Program-made: the position numbers and the translations under genes
Source of the DNA: Lachnospiraceae bacterium
GTDB lineage: Bacteria; Bacillota; Clostridia; Lachnospirales; Lachnospiraceae
NCBI GenBank assembly: GCA_017550165.1
Contig: JAFZQH010000022.1
Span: 248,001 to 312,000, forward strand
Direction of reading: 5' to 3'
Length of the DNA: 64,000 nucleotides
Notes under the pieces: model-generated
The model's database searches: none
What the model saw: only the letters and a program-made list of their open reading frames with translations
Told to the model about the DNA's origin: nothing
Part shown: piece after piece, positions 8,579-17,188 of the stretch
Layout: each line of letters starts with the position of its first letter
Numbering within the stretch: position 1 is the first letter of the stretch

Positions 8579-9616
8579 CTAAAAGAGTATTTGCCAAGGC
8601 AGTCTGGTGGAGTCGAGATCCTTACATCCGAACTTCTCTTCATTATACTTGTCTATCTCGTCGCACATCACCTTGTAAGCCCCTGAATATACGGATCCGG
8701 GCCCTCCCTGTGTAATACACGGAATAAACGACTTCATTCCGCAAGCCTCCATAGATTCCCTGGCGGCTTTACGACAATCGTCTGCTGTCCATCCCTCAAA
8801 GTCCATAAACTTATTGTCGATATCTCCCATGAATGCAATCTTGTCCCCGTACTTTTTGATCAGTTCAGGCACATTGTTAGATCTCATGCAGCCCTGCCAT
8901 ACGTCGATCCCCATTTCGATCATAGCCGGAACGAACGTTGCCGCATAACTGTCAGCATGATGGAATACAAGCTCTACCCCATGGTCATGATAGTATCCGT
9001 AGATCTGCTTGTAAGGCTCAATAAAGAAGTCCTCAAACATGGGCACACTCATAAATGTGCTTCTCTCTCCTCCCCAGTCGTCATGATGAAATAAAGCGTC
9101 CGGCTGCAGGTACTTACATATAAGTTCCGCAAGCTTAAGTTCCCAATCAGTAAGATACTTGATAAGGTCATGCATTTCGTCCGGATACTCCATGTAATAG
9201 ATAAGAGCATTCTGGATCTCGCACAAATGATGCGACTGTTCAAATAATCCCGGTGCAATAAATGTGGCTTTGTAAGCCTTAGTTCCGTCAACAGGGTCAT
9301 ACATTCCGGCCTTCAGACCCAGCCATTCCTCTTCCGGAAAATCCAGTGACGGAGCATGAACATAATCCTGCCAATGCTCGATATCTTTTACAACGATCTT
9401 GTCCGGCGTATGAACCGGAAATGCGCCGGGCGTTCCTTCCGGGAACGAATTTGTAACTCCCCAGGCATTCTTAACGTTCATCTGTCCCGGTTGAAGCAGC
9501 GCATCGTGGAGTAAGTGCGGATCGAAAAGTAACTGAACAGCCTCGTACTGATTGACAAAACGTTCCGGATTACCGCCTTTTATGGCTTCCCGCATGTTCT
9601 CTTTTGCATTCAGCAT
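8579..9616 (-). CDS. Uroporphyrinogen decarboxylase-family protein (URO-D fold)
   Basis: Member of the URO-D superfamily, 345 residues, cytoplasmic. The C-terminal half shows the barrel pattern of the family: HHDDWGGERSTFMSVPMFE, FHHADSYAATFVPAMIEMG, DVWQGCMRSNN, FMGDIDNKF and ITQGGPGSVYSG. In anaerobes, relatives that are not in heme operons are often corrinoid-dependent methyltransferases or their activating partners (MtaA/CmuA-like) rather than true HemE; there are no heme genes here. The start has GGGAGG eight to nine bases upstream. It is divergent from a PucR-type regulator, a pairing that suggests local regulation. Substrate unknown. Confidence 0.82.
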   Translation of the reverse strand: MLNAKENMREAIKGGNPERFVNQYEAVQLLFDPHLLHDALLQPGQMNVKNAWGVTNSFPEGTPGAFPVHTPDKIVVKDIEHWQDYVHAPSLDFPEEEWLGLKAGMYDPVDGTKAYKATFIAPGLFEQSHHLCEIQNALIYYMEYPDEMHDLIKYLTDWELKLAELICKYLQPDALFHHDDWGGERSTFMSVPMFEDFFIEPYKQIYGYYHDHGVELVFHHADSYAATFVPAMIEMGIDVWQGCMRSNNVPELIKKYGDKIAFMGDIDNKFMDFEGWTADDCRKAARESMEACGMKSFIPCITQGGPGSVYSGAYKVMCDEIDKYNEEKFGCKDLDSTRLPWQILF

Positions 9617-9659
9617 AAATGATATCCTCCCTTTCTCAAATATGAATCCCTATTTAAAC

Positions 9660-9716
9660 GTGGTCAGCAAAAATAGAAAACCTTCTCCTTAATGCTTTTC
9701 ACATTATGCTAACCAC
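9660..9716. promoter_or_regulatory. Inverted repeat in the URO-D/PucR divergent region
   Basis: GTGGTCAGCA (9660-9669) and TGCTAACCAC (9707-9716) are inverted repeats with one mismatch, separated by 37 bp, in the 202-bp region between two divergent genes. It is a candidate operator or looping site for the adjacent PucR-type regulator; function is inferred from position only. Confidence 0.35.
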
Positions 9717-9818
9717 ATCTACACAATAATATGAATAATGTCCATGGTAAACCCGATGATATGCTTGTTATTAAAAGTCAAATATAGTACAATGTGTATC
9801 ACGGAGGTGAGAAATCCC

Positions 9819-11351
9819 ATGAAAGTCAACGCTCCCATGCTCTGTCATCACATTCAGAAGTATTTTAATGTGGAATATATGTCTGTCGGATCAACAAATT
9901 TTGTTAAAAACATGGTGTTTTTTAATACATTTTTTAACATGGATAAGCAGATAATCCTGGTGGCCCCCGATAATGTCATACAATGTGTTGAGCGTGTCAA
10001 CAATTCCATTATCCTCTGCCTTGACCATATAGACAGTTACCCGGATCCCGGAAATAATGATCTGATAGTACTAAACGATGCCATGAGTTCTACCATGGCT
10101 TATAATATTCTGACTTATATCCTGGATTATTTTAATGAATGGGAGATCAATCTTACCGACATAGTATATAATCACCACGATTTTCAGGCCCTGATCGATT
10201 CCGTCAACAGGATCATCGAGCTTCCTGTGGCTCTGTTTGATTCAGACTACAGATATATTGCATTTTCAAAGGATTCAAATACTGATGAGTATACGAAATA
10301 CGTGGACGCTGACAACCATATCCCCATAGACCACGTCAATGAAATGAACAGCAGCCCCGATTTTGCCATGCTTGAGGGCAAAACCGAGTCCTTCCTGTTT
10401 ACCGGGGGTGAGACCACCGTCTTTCGGAACATTTTTCATCACAGCATTTATGTTGCCCGTTTTGCCGTTAAGGTCAACCCCGAGACCGACGATGTGGATT
10501 ATTGCAAGTCCATATTGAATGCCGCTGCGCCCTTTGCGGAGACCCTGTATGACATGTCCAGGAATTACGCCTACATCTCCAGGGAATACAGGCTGATGCA
10601 CCAGTATATGGACTCCATATTCAACAGTAAGATCACAGACAGGGATGGTTTCCTAAGCCTGCTTGATAAGCTGCGCTGCAAGCCTGATGATGTATGGCGT
10701 GTATACACACTGCACCTCTATAAGCCCGAGTTGCTGCTCTATTCCACGTCTTATACCTGTTTTCAGATAGAGAATTCATTTCCGGGGTGTTACTGTATCA
10801 TATTCAACAACAGCATAATATGCCTTACAAATGTTTCGGCCCACCAGCGAGCCGTCAATGTTGACTTTAGCAATTATTTCGGGAAATACCTCAAAGACAC
10901 CAAGCTGGTGGGAGGTGTAAGCAGGGACTTCAAAGAATGCGATCAATTTGAGAACCTGTATTTTGCAAAGATCTCCGCCGAATATGCTTTTGAAAATGCG
11001 CCCCAACTGTTGCCGGGACAGCTGGCGCATTTTAAGGATTACTCCCTTGAATACATGCTACGTTTCGGGACTAACGGCCTCTCCGCCGCCAACATATGCC
11101 ATCCGGCGGTCCTGACCCTCATGGACCACGACAAGGCCCATTCAACCAGTTTTGCCGAGACTCTGTTCCAGTATCTTCAGCATAACATGAATGCCGTGGC
11201 TACCGCCAAGGTGCTCTTCATCCACCGCAGTTCCTTCATTAACCGTATGGAACGCATCCACGAACTGACGGATATTGACCTGACCAACCCCAACGAACGA
11301 CTGTATCTGGAGGTGTCATTTAACAGGTATTATTCGGTTCAAATAAAATAA
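9819..11351 (+). CDS. PucR-type transcriptional regulator
   Basis: Cytoplasmic regulator of 510 residues. The C-terminal 60 residues match the PucR-type helix-turn-helix: LFQYLQHNMNAVATAKVLF followed by HRSSFINRMERIHELTDID, in which HR(S/N)T-like and RxxRI features are typical. The long N-terminal part (about 1-430) is presumably a sensor region; residues 130-240 look PAS/GAF-like (PVALFDSDYRYIAFSKD). I chose the ATG at 9819 because GGAGGTGA sits eight bases upstream; an in-frame ATG at 9738 has no Shine-Dalgarno. Divergent placement suggests it controls the URO-D-family gene. The effector is unknown. Confidence 0.8.
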   Translation: MKVNAPMLCHHIQKYFNVEYMSVGSTNFVKNMVFFNTFFNMDKQIILVAPDNVIQCVERVNNSIILCLDHIDSYPDPGNNDLIVLNDAMSSTMAYNILTYILDYFNEWEINLTDIVYNHHDFQALIDSVNRIIELPVALFDSDYRYIAFSKDSNTDEYTKYVDADNHIPIDHVNEMNSSPDFAMLEGKTESFLFTGGETTVFRNIFHHSIYVARFAVKVNPETDDVDYCKSILNAAAPFAETLYDMSRNYAYISREYRLMHQYMDSIFNSKITDRDGFLSLLDKLRCKPDDVWRVYTLHLYKPELLLYSTSYTCFQIENSFPGCYCIIFNNSIICLTNVSAHQRAVNVDFSNYFGKYLKDTKLVGGVSRDFKECDQFENLYFAKISAEYAFENAPQLLPGQLAHFKDYSLEYMLRFGTNGLSAANICHPAVLTLMDHDKAHSTSFAETLFQYLQHNMNAVATAKVLFIHRSSFINRMERIHELTDIDLTNPNERLYLEVSFNRYYSVQIK

Positions 11352-11384
11352 TGGCTGATTTCATGTAATCATGAATCAGCCATT
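11350..11384 (-). terminator. Intrinsic terminator of pnp, shared with the convergent regulator gene
   Basis: A hairpin of about 15 bp (AATGGCTGATT arms) lies between the convergent 3' ends. On the minus strand it is followed by ATTTTATTTG, a fair U-tract for pnp; on the plus strand the tail GTTTCCTTG is weaker. Confidence 0.75.
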
Positions 11385-11402
11385 GTTTCCTTGACCCTTA
11401 TA

Positions 11403-13493
11403 CTATTTCACATCTTTCATCGAGAAACTTATCCTTCCCATCTTGTCCTTACCGAGGCAAACAACCGTTACCTTATCTCCCAGTGTGAGGACATCCTCTA
11501 CTCTCTTGATACGCTCTTTTGCGATCTTGGAGATGTGTACCATTCCTTCCTTGCCCGGTGCGAACTCGATAAAAGCACCGAATTCCTTTATGCTTACTAC
11601 AGTTCCGGTGAACACCTGTCCCTCCTCGAAGTCTGTAGTGATTATCCTTATCATATCGATAGCTTTTTCAATATCCTCTTTATTAACACCGCATACCGAT
11701 ACAAATCCGTCATCATTGATATCGATCTTAACTCCCGTACGCTCGATGATCGTGTTAATGGTCTTGCCTCTCTGGCCAACCACATCACCGATCTTCTGGG
11801 GATCGATCTGGATCTGTGAGATCTTCGGCGCATATTTGCCGATCTCGGGTCTGGGCTCTGCGATAACAGGACTCATAACATTATCAAGGATATACATTCT
11901 GGCCTTCTTTGTTGCTGCGATAGCACCCTCGATGATGGGTCTCGTAAGTCCGTGGATCTTGATATCCATCTGGATGGCTGTGATACCGTCCCTGGTCCCT
12001 GCAACCTTGAAGTCCATGTCTCCGAAGAAGTCCTCAAGGCCCTGGATATCTGTGAGGATGATATAATCATCATCAGTCTCGCCTGTAACAAGTCCTGCAG
12101 AGATACCTGCAACCGGTTTCTTAATGGGTACACCGGCAGCCATAAGCGAAAGTGAAGAAGCACATACGGAAGCCTGTGATGTGGAACCGTTGGACTCAAA
12201 TGTCTCGGATACTGTCCTTATGGCATAGGGGAACTCTTCCTCTGTGGGAAGTACCGGAACCAAGGCACGCTCTGCCAGTGCTCCGTGTCCTATCTCTCTT
12301 CTTCCCGGTCCTCTTGAGGGCTTGGTCTCACCTACAGAGTATGAGGGGAAGTTGTAATGATGCATATATCTCTTGGAGGTCTCTGCCTCATCAAGTCCGT
12401 CGATCCTCTGTGCTTCCGATAAGGGAGCCAGGGTTGTCACGGTACAGATCTGAGTCTGTCCTCTGGTAAACATTGCTGAACCGTGAGTTCTGGGAAGAAG
12501 GTCGATCTCTGCAGCCAGAGGACGGATCTCCTCGATACCGCGGCCGTCAGGACGCTTATGATCTTTGAGGATCATCTTGCGGACAGTCTTCTTCTGATAC
12601 TGGTATACAGCCTCATCAACCAGTCCTGCCCACTCCTCGTTACCGCTTTCTTCGTAACGGGCAGCCAGTTCTTCCTTGATATTCTTGATGTTTTCATCCC
12701 TGGTCTGCTTATCATCGGTAAATACTGCCTCTTCCATCTTCTCGGGAGAAACCACCGACTTGATATCCTCAAATAATTCATCGGGAACTGCGCAGCGTGT
12801 GTAGTCATGCTTGGGCTTACCGCATTCTGCCACGATCTTATCGATAAACGCAATGATCTCCTGATTAACTCCATGGGCTGCAAATATAGCCTCGATCATC
12901 TTATCCTCGGGCACTTCATTGGCTCCTGCCTCGATCATGATAACCTTGTCCCTGGTAGATGCAACCGTAAGGGCCATGTCACTGGCAGCCTTCTGCGCAG
13001 CTGTGGGATTGAAAACGAATTCACCGTCTACCAGTCCTACCTGCGTAGTGGCTGTAGGTCCGTCGAAGGGAATATCGGATATAGCAGTAGCTATAGCCGA
13101 ACCCAGCATAGCCGTAAGCTCAGGGCTGCAATCCGGATCAACTGACATTACCAGGTTGTTCAAAGTAACATCATTTCTGTAATCCTTGGGGAATAAAGGA
13201 CGCATGGGGCGGTCGATAACTCTGGAAGTGAGGATGGCATTCTCTGAAGGCTTACCCTCTCTCTTGTTGAATCCTCCGGGGATCTTGCCTGCGGAATACA
13301 TCTTCTCCTCGAACTCAACGCTTAAGGGGAAGAAATCGATCCCGTCTCTGGGTTTGTCTGATGCTGTAGCAGTTGATAATACAACTGTCTCGCCATAGTG
13401 CATAAATGCGGCGCCGTTTGCCTGAGCAGCAACACGTCCTACGTCAACAGTAAGAGTCCTGCCGGCAAGTTCCATTGAAAAACTCTTGTACAT
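11403..13493 (-). CDS. pnp: Polynucleotide phosphorylase
   Basis: Phosphorolytic 3'-5' exoribonuclease acting in mRNA decay, cytoplasmic, normally a trimer. At 696 residues it is full length: first RNase PH-like domain (about 1-140), an alpha-helical linker, second RNase PH domain (about 310-540, with RRPDGRGIEEIRPL-like entry and FPYAIRTVSETFESNGSTS), KH domain (about 550-612, with VVGQRGKTINTIIERTG) and a C-terminal S1 domain (about 620-690, with GTVVSIKEFGAFIEF). It is downstream of rpsO, the classic rpsO-pnp order, and has a long structured leader. Confidence 0.98.
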   Translation of the reverse strand: MYKSFSMELAGRTLTVDVGRVAAQANGAAFMHYGETVVLSTATASDKPRDGIDFFPLSVEFEEKMYSAGKIPGGFNKREGKPSENAILTSRVIDRPMRPLFPKDYRNDVTLNNLVMSVDPDCSPELTAMLGSAIATAISDIPFDGPTATTQVGLVDGEFVFNPTAAQKAASDMALTVASTRDKVIMIEAGANEVPEDKMIEAIFAAHGVNQEIIAFIDKIVAECGKPKHDYTRCAVPDELFEDIKSVVSPEKMEEAVFTDDKQTRDENIKNIKEELAARYEESGNEEWAGLVDEAVYQYQKKTVRKMILKDHKRPDGRGIEEIRPLAAEIDLLPRTHGSAMFTRGQTQICTVTTLAPLSEAQRIDGLDEAETSKRYMHHYNFPSYSVGETKPSRGPGRREIGHGALAERALVPVLPTEEEFPYAIRTVSETFESNGSTSQASVCASSLSLMAAGVPIKKPVAGISAGLVTGETDDDYIILTDIQGLEDFFGDMDFKVAGTRDGITAIQMDIKIHGLTRPIIEGAIAATKKARMYILDNVMSPVIAEPRPEIGKYAPKISQIQIDPQKIGDVVGQRGKTINTIIERTGVKIDINDDGFVSVCGVNKEDIEKAIDMIRIITTDFEEGQVFTGTVVSIKEFGAFIEFAPGKEGMVHISKIAKERIKRVEDVLTLGDKVTVVCLGKDKMGRISFSMKDVK

Positions 13494-13519
13494 AAAAATC
13501 TCCTTTCATGATCTTTATG

Positions 13520-13610
13520 GTGATGGCGCACAGCTCGAAACTACTGAAAAAGACACTTTCCCATAGTATAAAAATGTACTTTTCAGCGGTCTCGTGACAG
13601 TCGCCATCAC
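13520..13610 (-). promoter_or_regulatory. Long hairpin in the pnp leader
   Basis: GTGATGGCG (13520-13528) pairs with CGCCATCAC (13602-13610), and an inner CTGAAAA/TTTTCAG segment also pairs, giving an extended 91-nt stem-loop ending about 27 nt upstream of the pnp start. In Escherichia coli a double-stranded pnp leader is cut by RNase III for autoregulation; a comparable role here is an inference from structure and position. Confidence 0.6.
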
Positions 13611-13665
13611 ATTTTGGGGTTACTATATATGCAATATCCTGAACAGATAACATATACAACGCAAT

Positions 13666-13690
13666 AAAGGGCGGATATTATCCGCCCTTT
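13666..13690 (-). terminator. Hairpin between rpsO and pnp
   Basis: A perfect 12-bp stem (AAAGGGCGGATA and its complement with a one-base centre) starts six bases past the rpsO stop. The minus-strand tail is only weakly T-rich, so it may terminate part of the transcript or serve as a processing site before pnp. Confidence 0.65.
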
Positions 13691-13695
13691 TGACA

Positions 13696-13962
13696 TTACT
13701 TTCTGAGTCCGAGACGTTCGATAAGTGAACGATATCTCTCGATGTCAACCTTCTTAAGGTAAGCGAGAAGATTCCTTCTCTGACCAACCATCTTAAAAAG
13801 GCCTCTTCTTGAATGATGATCCTTGGGATGATCCTTCAAGTGCTCTGTTACTTCGTTGATCCTTGCGGTGAGAACAGCTACCTGTACCTCAGGTGATCCC
13901 GTATCTCCCTCTGATCTTGCGTACTCGGCTATGATAGCCTGCTTCTTTTCTTTTGCGATCAT
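13696..13962 (-). CDS. rpsO: 30S ribosomal protein S15
   Basis: Small-subunit ribosomal protein of 88 residues that binds 16S rRNA in the platform region. The sequence is a clear full-length S15: [32 protein letters not shown] and [11 protein letters not shown]. The start MIAKEKKQ at 13962 has GGAGG about seven bases upstream; a longer in-frame reading to 14055 has no support. It has its own promoter at about 14063-14091 and is followed by a hairpin and pnp. Confidence 0.98.
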   Translation of the reverse strand: MIAKEKKQAIIAEYARSEGDTGSPEVQVAVLTARINEVTEHLKDHPKDHHSRRGLFKMVGQRRNLLAYLKKVDIERYRSLIERLGLRK

Positions 13963-14062
13963 AATAAATCCTCCTGAAAAACTATATTTCATAAACCACC
14001 TGATATTAAGAAACAGGTCGGAGATTCCACGTTTCCGAATATAGGTTGAATACAACTATGCC

Positions 14063-14091
14063 ATAATAACACAGTTAATATGTGTTGTAAA
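14063..14091 (-). promoter_or_regulatory. Predicted rpsO promoter
   Basis: Minus strand: TTTACA (14086-14091), 17-bp spacer, TATTAT (14063-14068). It lies just beyond the stop of the NlpC/P60 gene and about 100 bp upstream of the rpsO start. Confidence 0.6.
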
Positions 14092-14097
14092 CCCTTT

Positions 14098-15174
14098 TTA
14101 GTCTAAAAGGCTTCTTACACAGATAGGTGTTCTGTAATATGCGCTGGTGATCTTGATACCATTACGTGAATCGTAAGCATGAACGATCTGTCCGTTACCG
14201 ATATAGATGGCAACATGGCTTATGCTTCTTCCGCTTCCGTAGAAGAAGAGATCTCCCGGCTTGGCATCGGCAGCATTGATACCTCTTCCGTACTTGGACT
14301 GTGAGCCTGAGTAGTGAGGCAGGCTGATGCCGCATATCTTCTTATACAATGCAAGTACATATCCGGAGCAGTCAGCACCGTTAGTCAGGCTGGTGCCGCC
14401 CCATACATACCTGTTACCTACGTATTTCAATGCTTCCTGTACAAGCTTAACTCTTATGCTGGAAACTCCCGGACCGTAGTTAAGCTCTGCAATGGTGTAT
14501 GCATGTTTCAGTTTAACCGCAATGTCTACATATTCAGCGGCAATATATCCGAAATCACCGTTAACGTCTACCTTAACCCAGTCTCCCTCGATAGCTGCAA
14601 GCTCAAACTCCTCGCCGTTGGAAATGGTCATGATGATCTTGCTGTCAGTGTTGGGCTCTTCTCTTACCCTCAATGCATCAGCCTTGGAGGTAACTACCTT
14701 ATGCATAACTCCTCTTGCATATTCCCTGGCCTCATCACCCGTAAGAAGGAATTCACCGCTTACGTATCCCTTAACCTTACCGGATGAAATAAGATACCAG
14801 TCGCCCTCCTGCTCAAGGATCTCACATCCTGCATCGGATGGAAGCTTACCTTCCACATTAGAGCCCGTGGAGGGCTTCTCTCTTACATTAAGATGTCCGT
14901 CCACCTTGGCGATACCCAGATCGTTATAGCCTGCAAGGCACTCGGCTATCTCTTCCCTGGTAAGCTTAGCATCTGATTCATTATCAGCAGGCTTATCTCC
15001 TAAAACAAGCCCGTCATCGTAATATCCCTGTTCCAATGACGCGGTCAGTCCCGCATTAGTCGTCTTAATTGCATTGTTGATATCGGAACCTGCCGAAACG
15101 GGAAGGGCAAACATCCCGAAAGCCATCACTGCTGACAGAGCACATGTTCCGATCTTCCTTGCATCCAGGCGCAT
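14098..15174 (-). CDS. Secreted cell-wall hydrolase with two SH3b domains and an NlpC/P60 domain
   Basis: Predicted peptidoglycan endopeptidase, 358 residues. Residues 1-28 form a signal peptide (RKIG, hydrophobic core, LPVSAGS cleavage region). Two bacterial SH3 domains follow, one with GHLNVREKPSTGSNVEGKLP and one with ALRVREEPNTDSKIIMTI. The C-terminal NlpC/P60 domain has the catalytic Cys269 in GADCSGYVLALYKKI, His320 in SISHVAIYIGNG and a third polar residue His332. The ATG at 15174 has AAGGAGG upstream; a longer in-frame reading to 15219 lacks support. A consensus promoter lies at 15263-15291. It probably trims wall peptides or acts in daughter-cell separation. Confidence 0.93.
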   Translation of the reverse strand: MRLDARKIGTCALSAVMAFGMFALPVSAGSDINNAIKTTNAGLTASLEQGYYDDGLVLGDKPADNESDAKLTREEIAECLAGYNDLGIAKVDGHLNVREKPSTGSNVEGKLPSDAGCEILEQEGDWYLISSGKVKGYVSGEFLLTGDEAREYARGVMHKVVTSKADALRVREEPNTDSKIIMTISNGEEFELAAIEGDWVKVDVNGDFGYIAAEYVDIAVKLKHAYTIAELNYGPGVSSIRVKLVQEALKYVGNRYVWGGTSLTNGADCSGYVLALYKKICGISLPHYSGSQSKYGRGINAADAKPGDLFFYGSGRSISHVAIYIGNGQIVHAYDSRNGIKITSAYYRTPICVRSLLD

Positions 15175-15262
15175 AAAAAACCTCCTTGAAATACTCAATA
15201 TAAAATAAATTCCACTCACTTCTATTCTTAATTGTTACAATAATGTTACAAATGTTGAAGAA

Positions 15263-15291
15263 ATTATATCAGAATATTTCACTTTTGTCAA
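15263..15291 (-). promoter_or_regulatory. Perfect sigma-A consensus promoter for the NlpC/P60 gene
   Basis: Minus strand: TTGACA (15286-15291), 17-bp spacer, TATAAT (15263-15268), an exact consensus. The spacer and -35 overlap the last codons of ribF. The predicted start near 15256 gives an untranslated leader of about 80 nt. Confidence 0.85.
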
Positions 15292-16198
15292 TTTGATATT
15301 CTCTGGTAAAAGAAATGTCTTTTTCCATCTGAGCCTTAAGATCCGCGATGGATAAGAACTTCTTCTCTGCCCTGATATAATAAAAAAGTTCTATGGAAAT
15401 TTCATGTCCGTACACATCACGGTCAAAATCGAATATAAATGTCTCTGCGCCCTTTTCGTTCTCGTCTCCCACCGTAGGCTTGACACCTATGTTGGTCACA
15501 CCGGGGTGCTCTTCTCCGTCTATGCGGACCCTGGAGACGTAGACTCCGTTGGGAGGAAGAAGCTTCGCCTTAATGGGGATCACGTTGGTGGTTGGGATCC
15601 CTATGGTCCTGCCCAGCTGCCTTCCGTATCCCACCGTGCCTTCAACGGTGTAGGGATATCCCAGCATCTTCTGAGCCGTCACCATATCTCCCCCGGCGAT
15701 AACCTCTCTGATATAAGTGGAGCTTATCTCCCGGTCTCCGTACATCACCTTGTCCACAACTTCAACAGAGTATCCCAGCTCGTCCGCCAGATCCTGAAGG
15801 AGCCGGTAATCTCCCGCCCTGTTGTGTCCGAAACCGAAATCGGAACCCACGGCTATATATCTCACATTCAGGTCATTTACTATCTTCCTTACGAAATCAG
15901 CGGCTTCCATATTCCTTATCTCTTCGGTGAAAGGGCATTCGTAGAGATAATCTATACCAAAACGCTCTACAACTGATCTCCGCTCCTCATTGGTGGTAAG
16001 AACGGTTCCCGGACTGCCTGATACGGCTATGGTTGGATTGATATCAAATGTAAATACCACCGTCTTTAACCCGGGTGAGTGTTCCATTACCTTTGACAGG
16101 AGCTTCCGGTGCCCCCTGTGGATACCGTCGAACTTTCCCAGAGTCAGGGCTGTTTCATATTCAATTTTAACGTCCGTTCTGTCGGTAAGATATATCAT
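15269..16198 (-). CDS. ribF: Bifunctional riboflavin kinase/FAD synthetase
   Basis: Makes FMN from riboflavin and then FAD from FMN, using ATP; cytoplasmic. The 309-residue protein has the N-terminal nucleotidyltransferase domain with LGKFDGIHRGHRKLL and SSTYIREVIAGGD, and the C-terminal riboflavin kinase domain with GYGRQLGRTIGIPTTNV, PPNGVYVSRV and a GVTNIGVKPT stretch. It is the last gene of the rimP-nusA-infB-rbfA-nrnA-truB operon, a common truB-ribF arrangement. No FMN riboswitch is visible. Its 3' end contains the promoter of the next gene. Confidence 0.96.
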   Translation of the reverse strand: MIYLTDRTDVKIEYETALTLGKFDGIHRGHRKLLSKVMEHSPGLKTVVFTFDINPTIAVSGSPGTVLTTNEERRSVVERFGIDYLYECPFTEEIRNMEAADFVRKIVNDLNVRYIAVGSDFGFGHNRAGDYRLLQDLADELGYSVEVVDKVMYGDREISSTYIREVIAGGDMVTAQKMLGYPYTVEGTVGYGRQLGRTIGIPTTNVIPIKAKLLPPNGVYVSRVRIDGEEHPGVTNIGVKPTVGDENEKGAETFIFDFDRDVYGHEISIELFYYIRAEKKFLSIADLKAQMEKDISFTREYQIDKSEIF

Positions 16199-16297
16199 AA
16201 CGTCTTTGTTTCAATATTTTCAGATAATTTTCTTAATATTTCCTTAATCATGCTAATTTAACAGATTATTTATTGATTTGAACATTTTATTAAATGC

Positions 16298-17188
16298 TTA
16301 AAAAAACAATTTCACGGGTTTAAAGATCCCGGCGCTTTTTTTATACTCATATATCCCCGCAAATGAGCCCCTATGGTCATATAACCGGACCCTGCCGGGA
16401 GCATCCGGAAGACTTGAAGTGATATTCTTCTCCGGAAGGGGATTGCCGTTTACCAGAAGCTTATATATGCTCTCGTCAGCCTGAAGGCTCTCAAGATCCT
16501 TAAATACTGTATCCACCGGCATCAGGATAGTCTCAATCCCGCCATTTTTTGCCAGTTCCTCTATCTCAGAGAGCTTCCTTGCTTCCGATAGGATGAATTC
16601 CCCGCTCCTTATACGGAGAAGCTCCTCCATGACACCGCCGCAGCATAGTTTCTCACCTATATCATGGCACAGGGTCCTTATATAAGTTCCCTTGGAGCAT
16701 GACACCTCCATGGTCACCCTTGGCAAGCTCATATCAATGATTTTAATGTCCTTAATGACAACATGCCTGGGGGGACGATCGATCGTCTCTCCTTTTCTGG
16801 CCAGTTCATAAAGCTTTTTCCCGCCGATCTTGATGGCAGAATACATGGGAGGTACCTGATCGTACTCTCCCACAAAGCTATTTATCGCAGTGACCACATC
16901 ATTTTCGCTCACACTGATTGGTTTCTCCGAAAGCACATTTCCCCAGACATCCTGGGTATCAGTAGTTTTTCCCAGAAGAAGCACCGCCCTGTAGGCCTTG
17001 TCCTTGTTGGTAATGAGATCACACACCCTGGTGGCATTGCCGATACATACGGGAAGGACGCCTTCCGCACCCGGATCTAAGGTCCCCGTATGGCCGATCT
17101 TCTTCATTTTCAGGATCCCTCGAAGCTTTGCTACCACGTCATGGCTCGTAAAACCTTTTTCTTTATATATATTGATTATCCCGTTCAA
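16298..17188 (-). CDS. truB: tRNA pseudouridine(55) synthase
   Basis: Forms pseudouridine 55 in the T-loop of tRNAs. The 296-residue protein has the catalytic Asp in GHTGTLDPGAEGVLPVCIG, the KAYRAVLLLG strand, the PPMYSAIKIGGKKLYELAR stretch and the SKGTYIRTLCHDIG motif, followed by a short C-terminal PUA-like region. Translation begins with TTG at 17188, whose TTGA overlaps the stop of the upstream nrnA gene by four bases, implying translational coupling. Confidence 0.96.
   Translation of the reverse strand: MNGIINIYKEKGFTSHDVVAKLRGILKMKKIGHTGTLDPGAEGVLPVCIGNATRVCDLITNKDKAYRAVLLLGKTTDTQDVWGNVLSEKPISVSENDVVTAINSFVGEYDQVPPMYSAIKIGGKKLYELARKGETIDRPPRHVVIKDIKIIDMSLPRVTMEVSCSKGTYIRTLCHDIGEKLCCGGVMEELLRIRSGEFILSEARKLSEIEELAKNGGIETILMPVDTVFKDLESLQADESIYKLLVNGNPLPEKNITSSLPDAPGRVRLYDHRGSFAGIYEYKKSAGIFKPVKLFF

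Noticed and set aside
16199..16297. Riboswitch or promoter between truB and ribF
   Set aside because: The spacer is AT-rich without a clear fold, conserved aptamer motif or convincing promoter.
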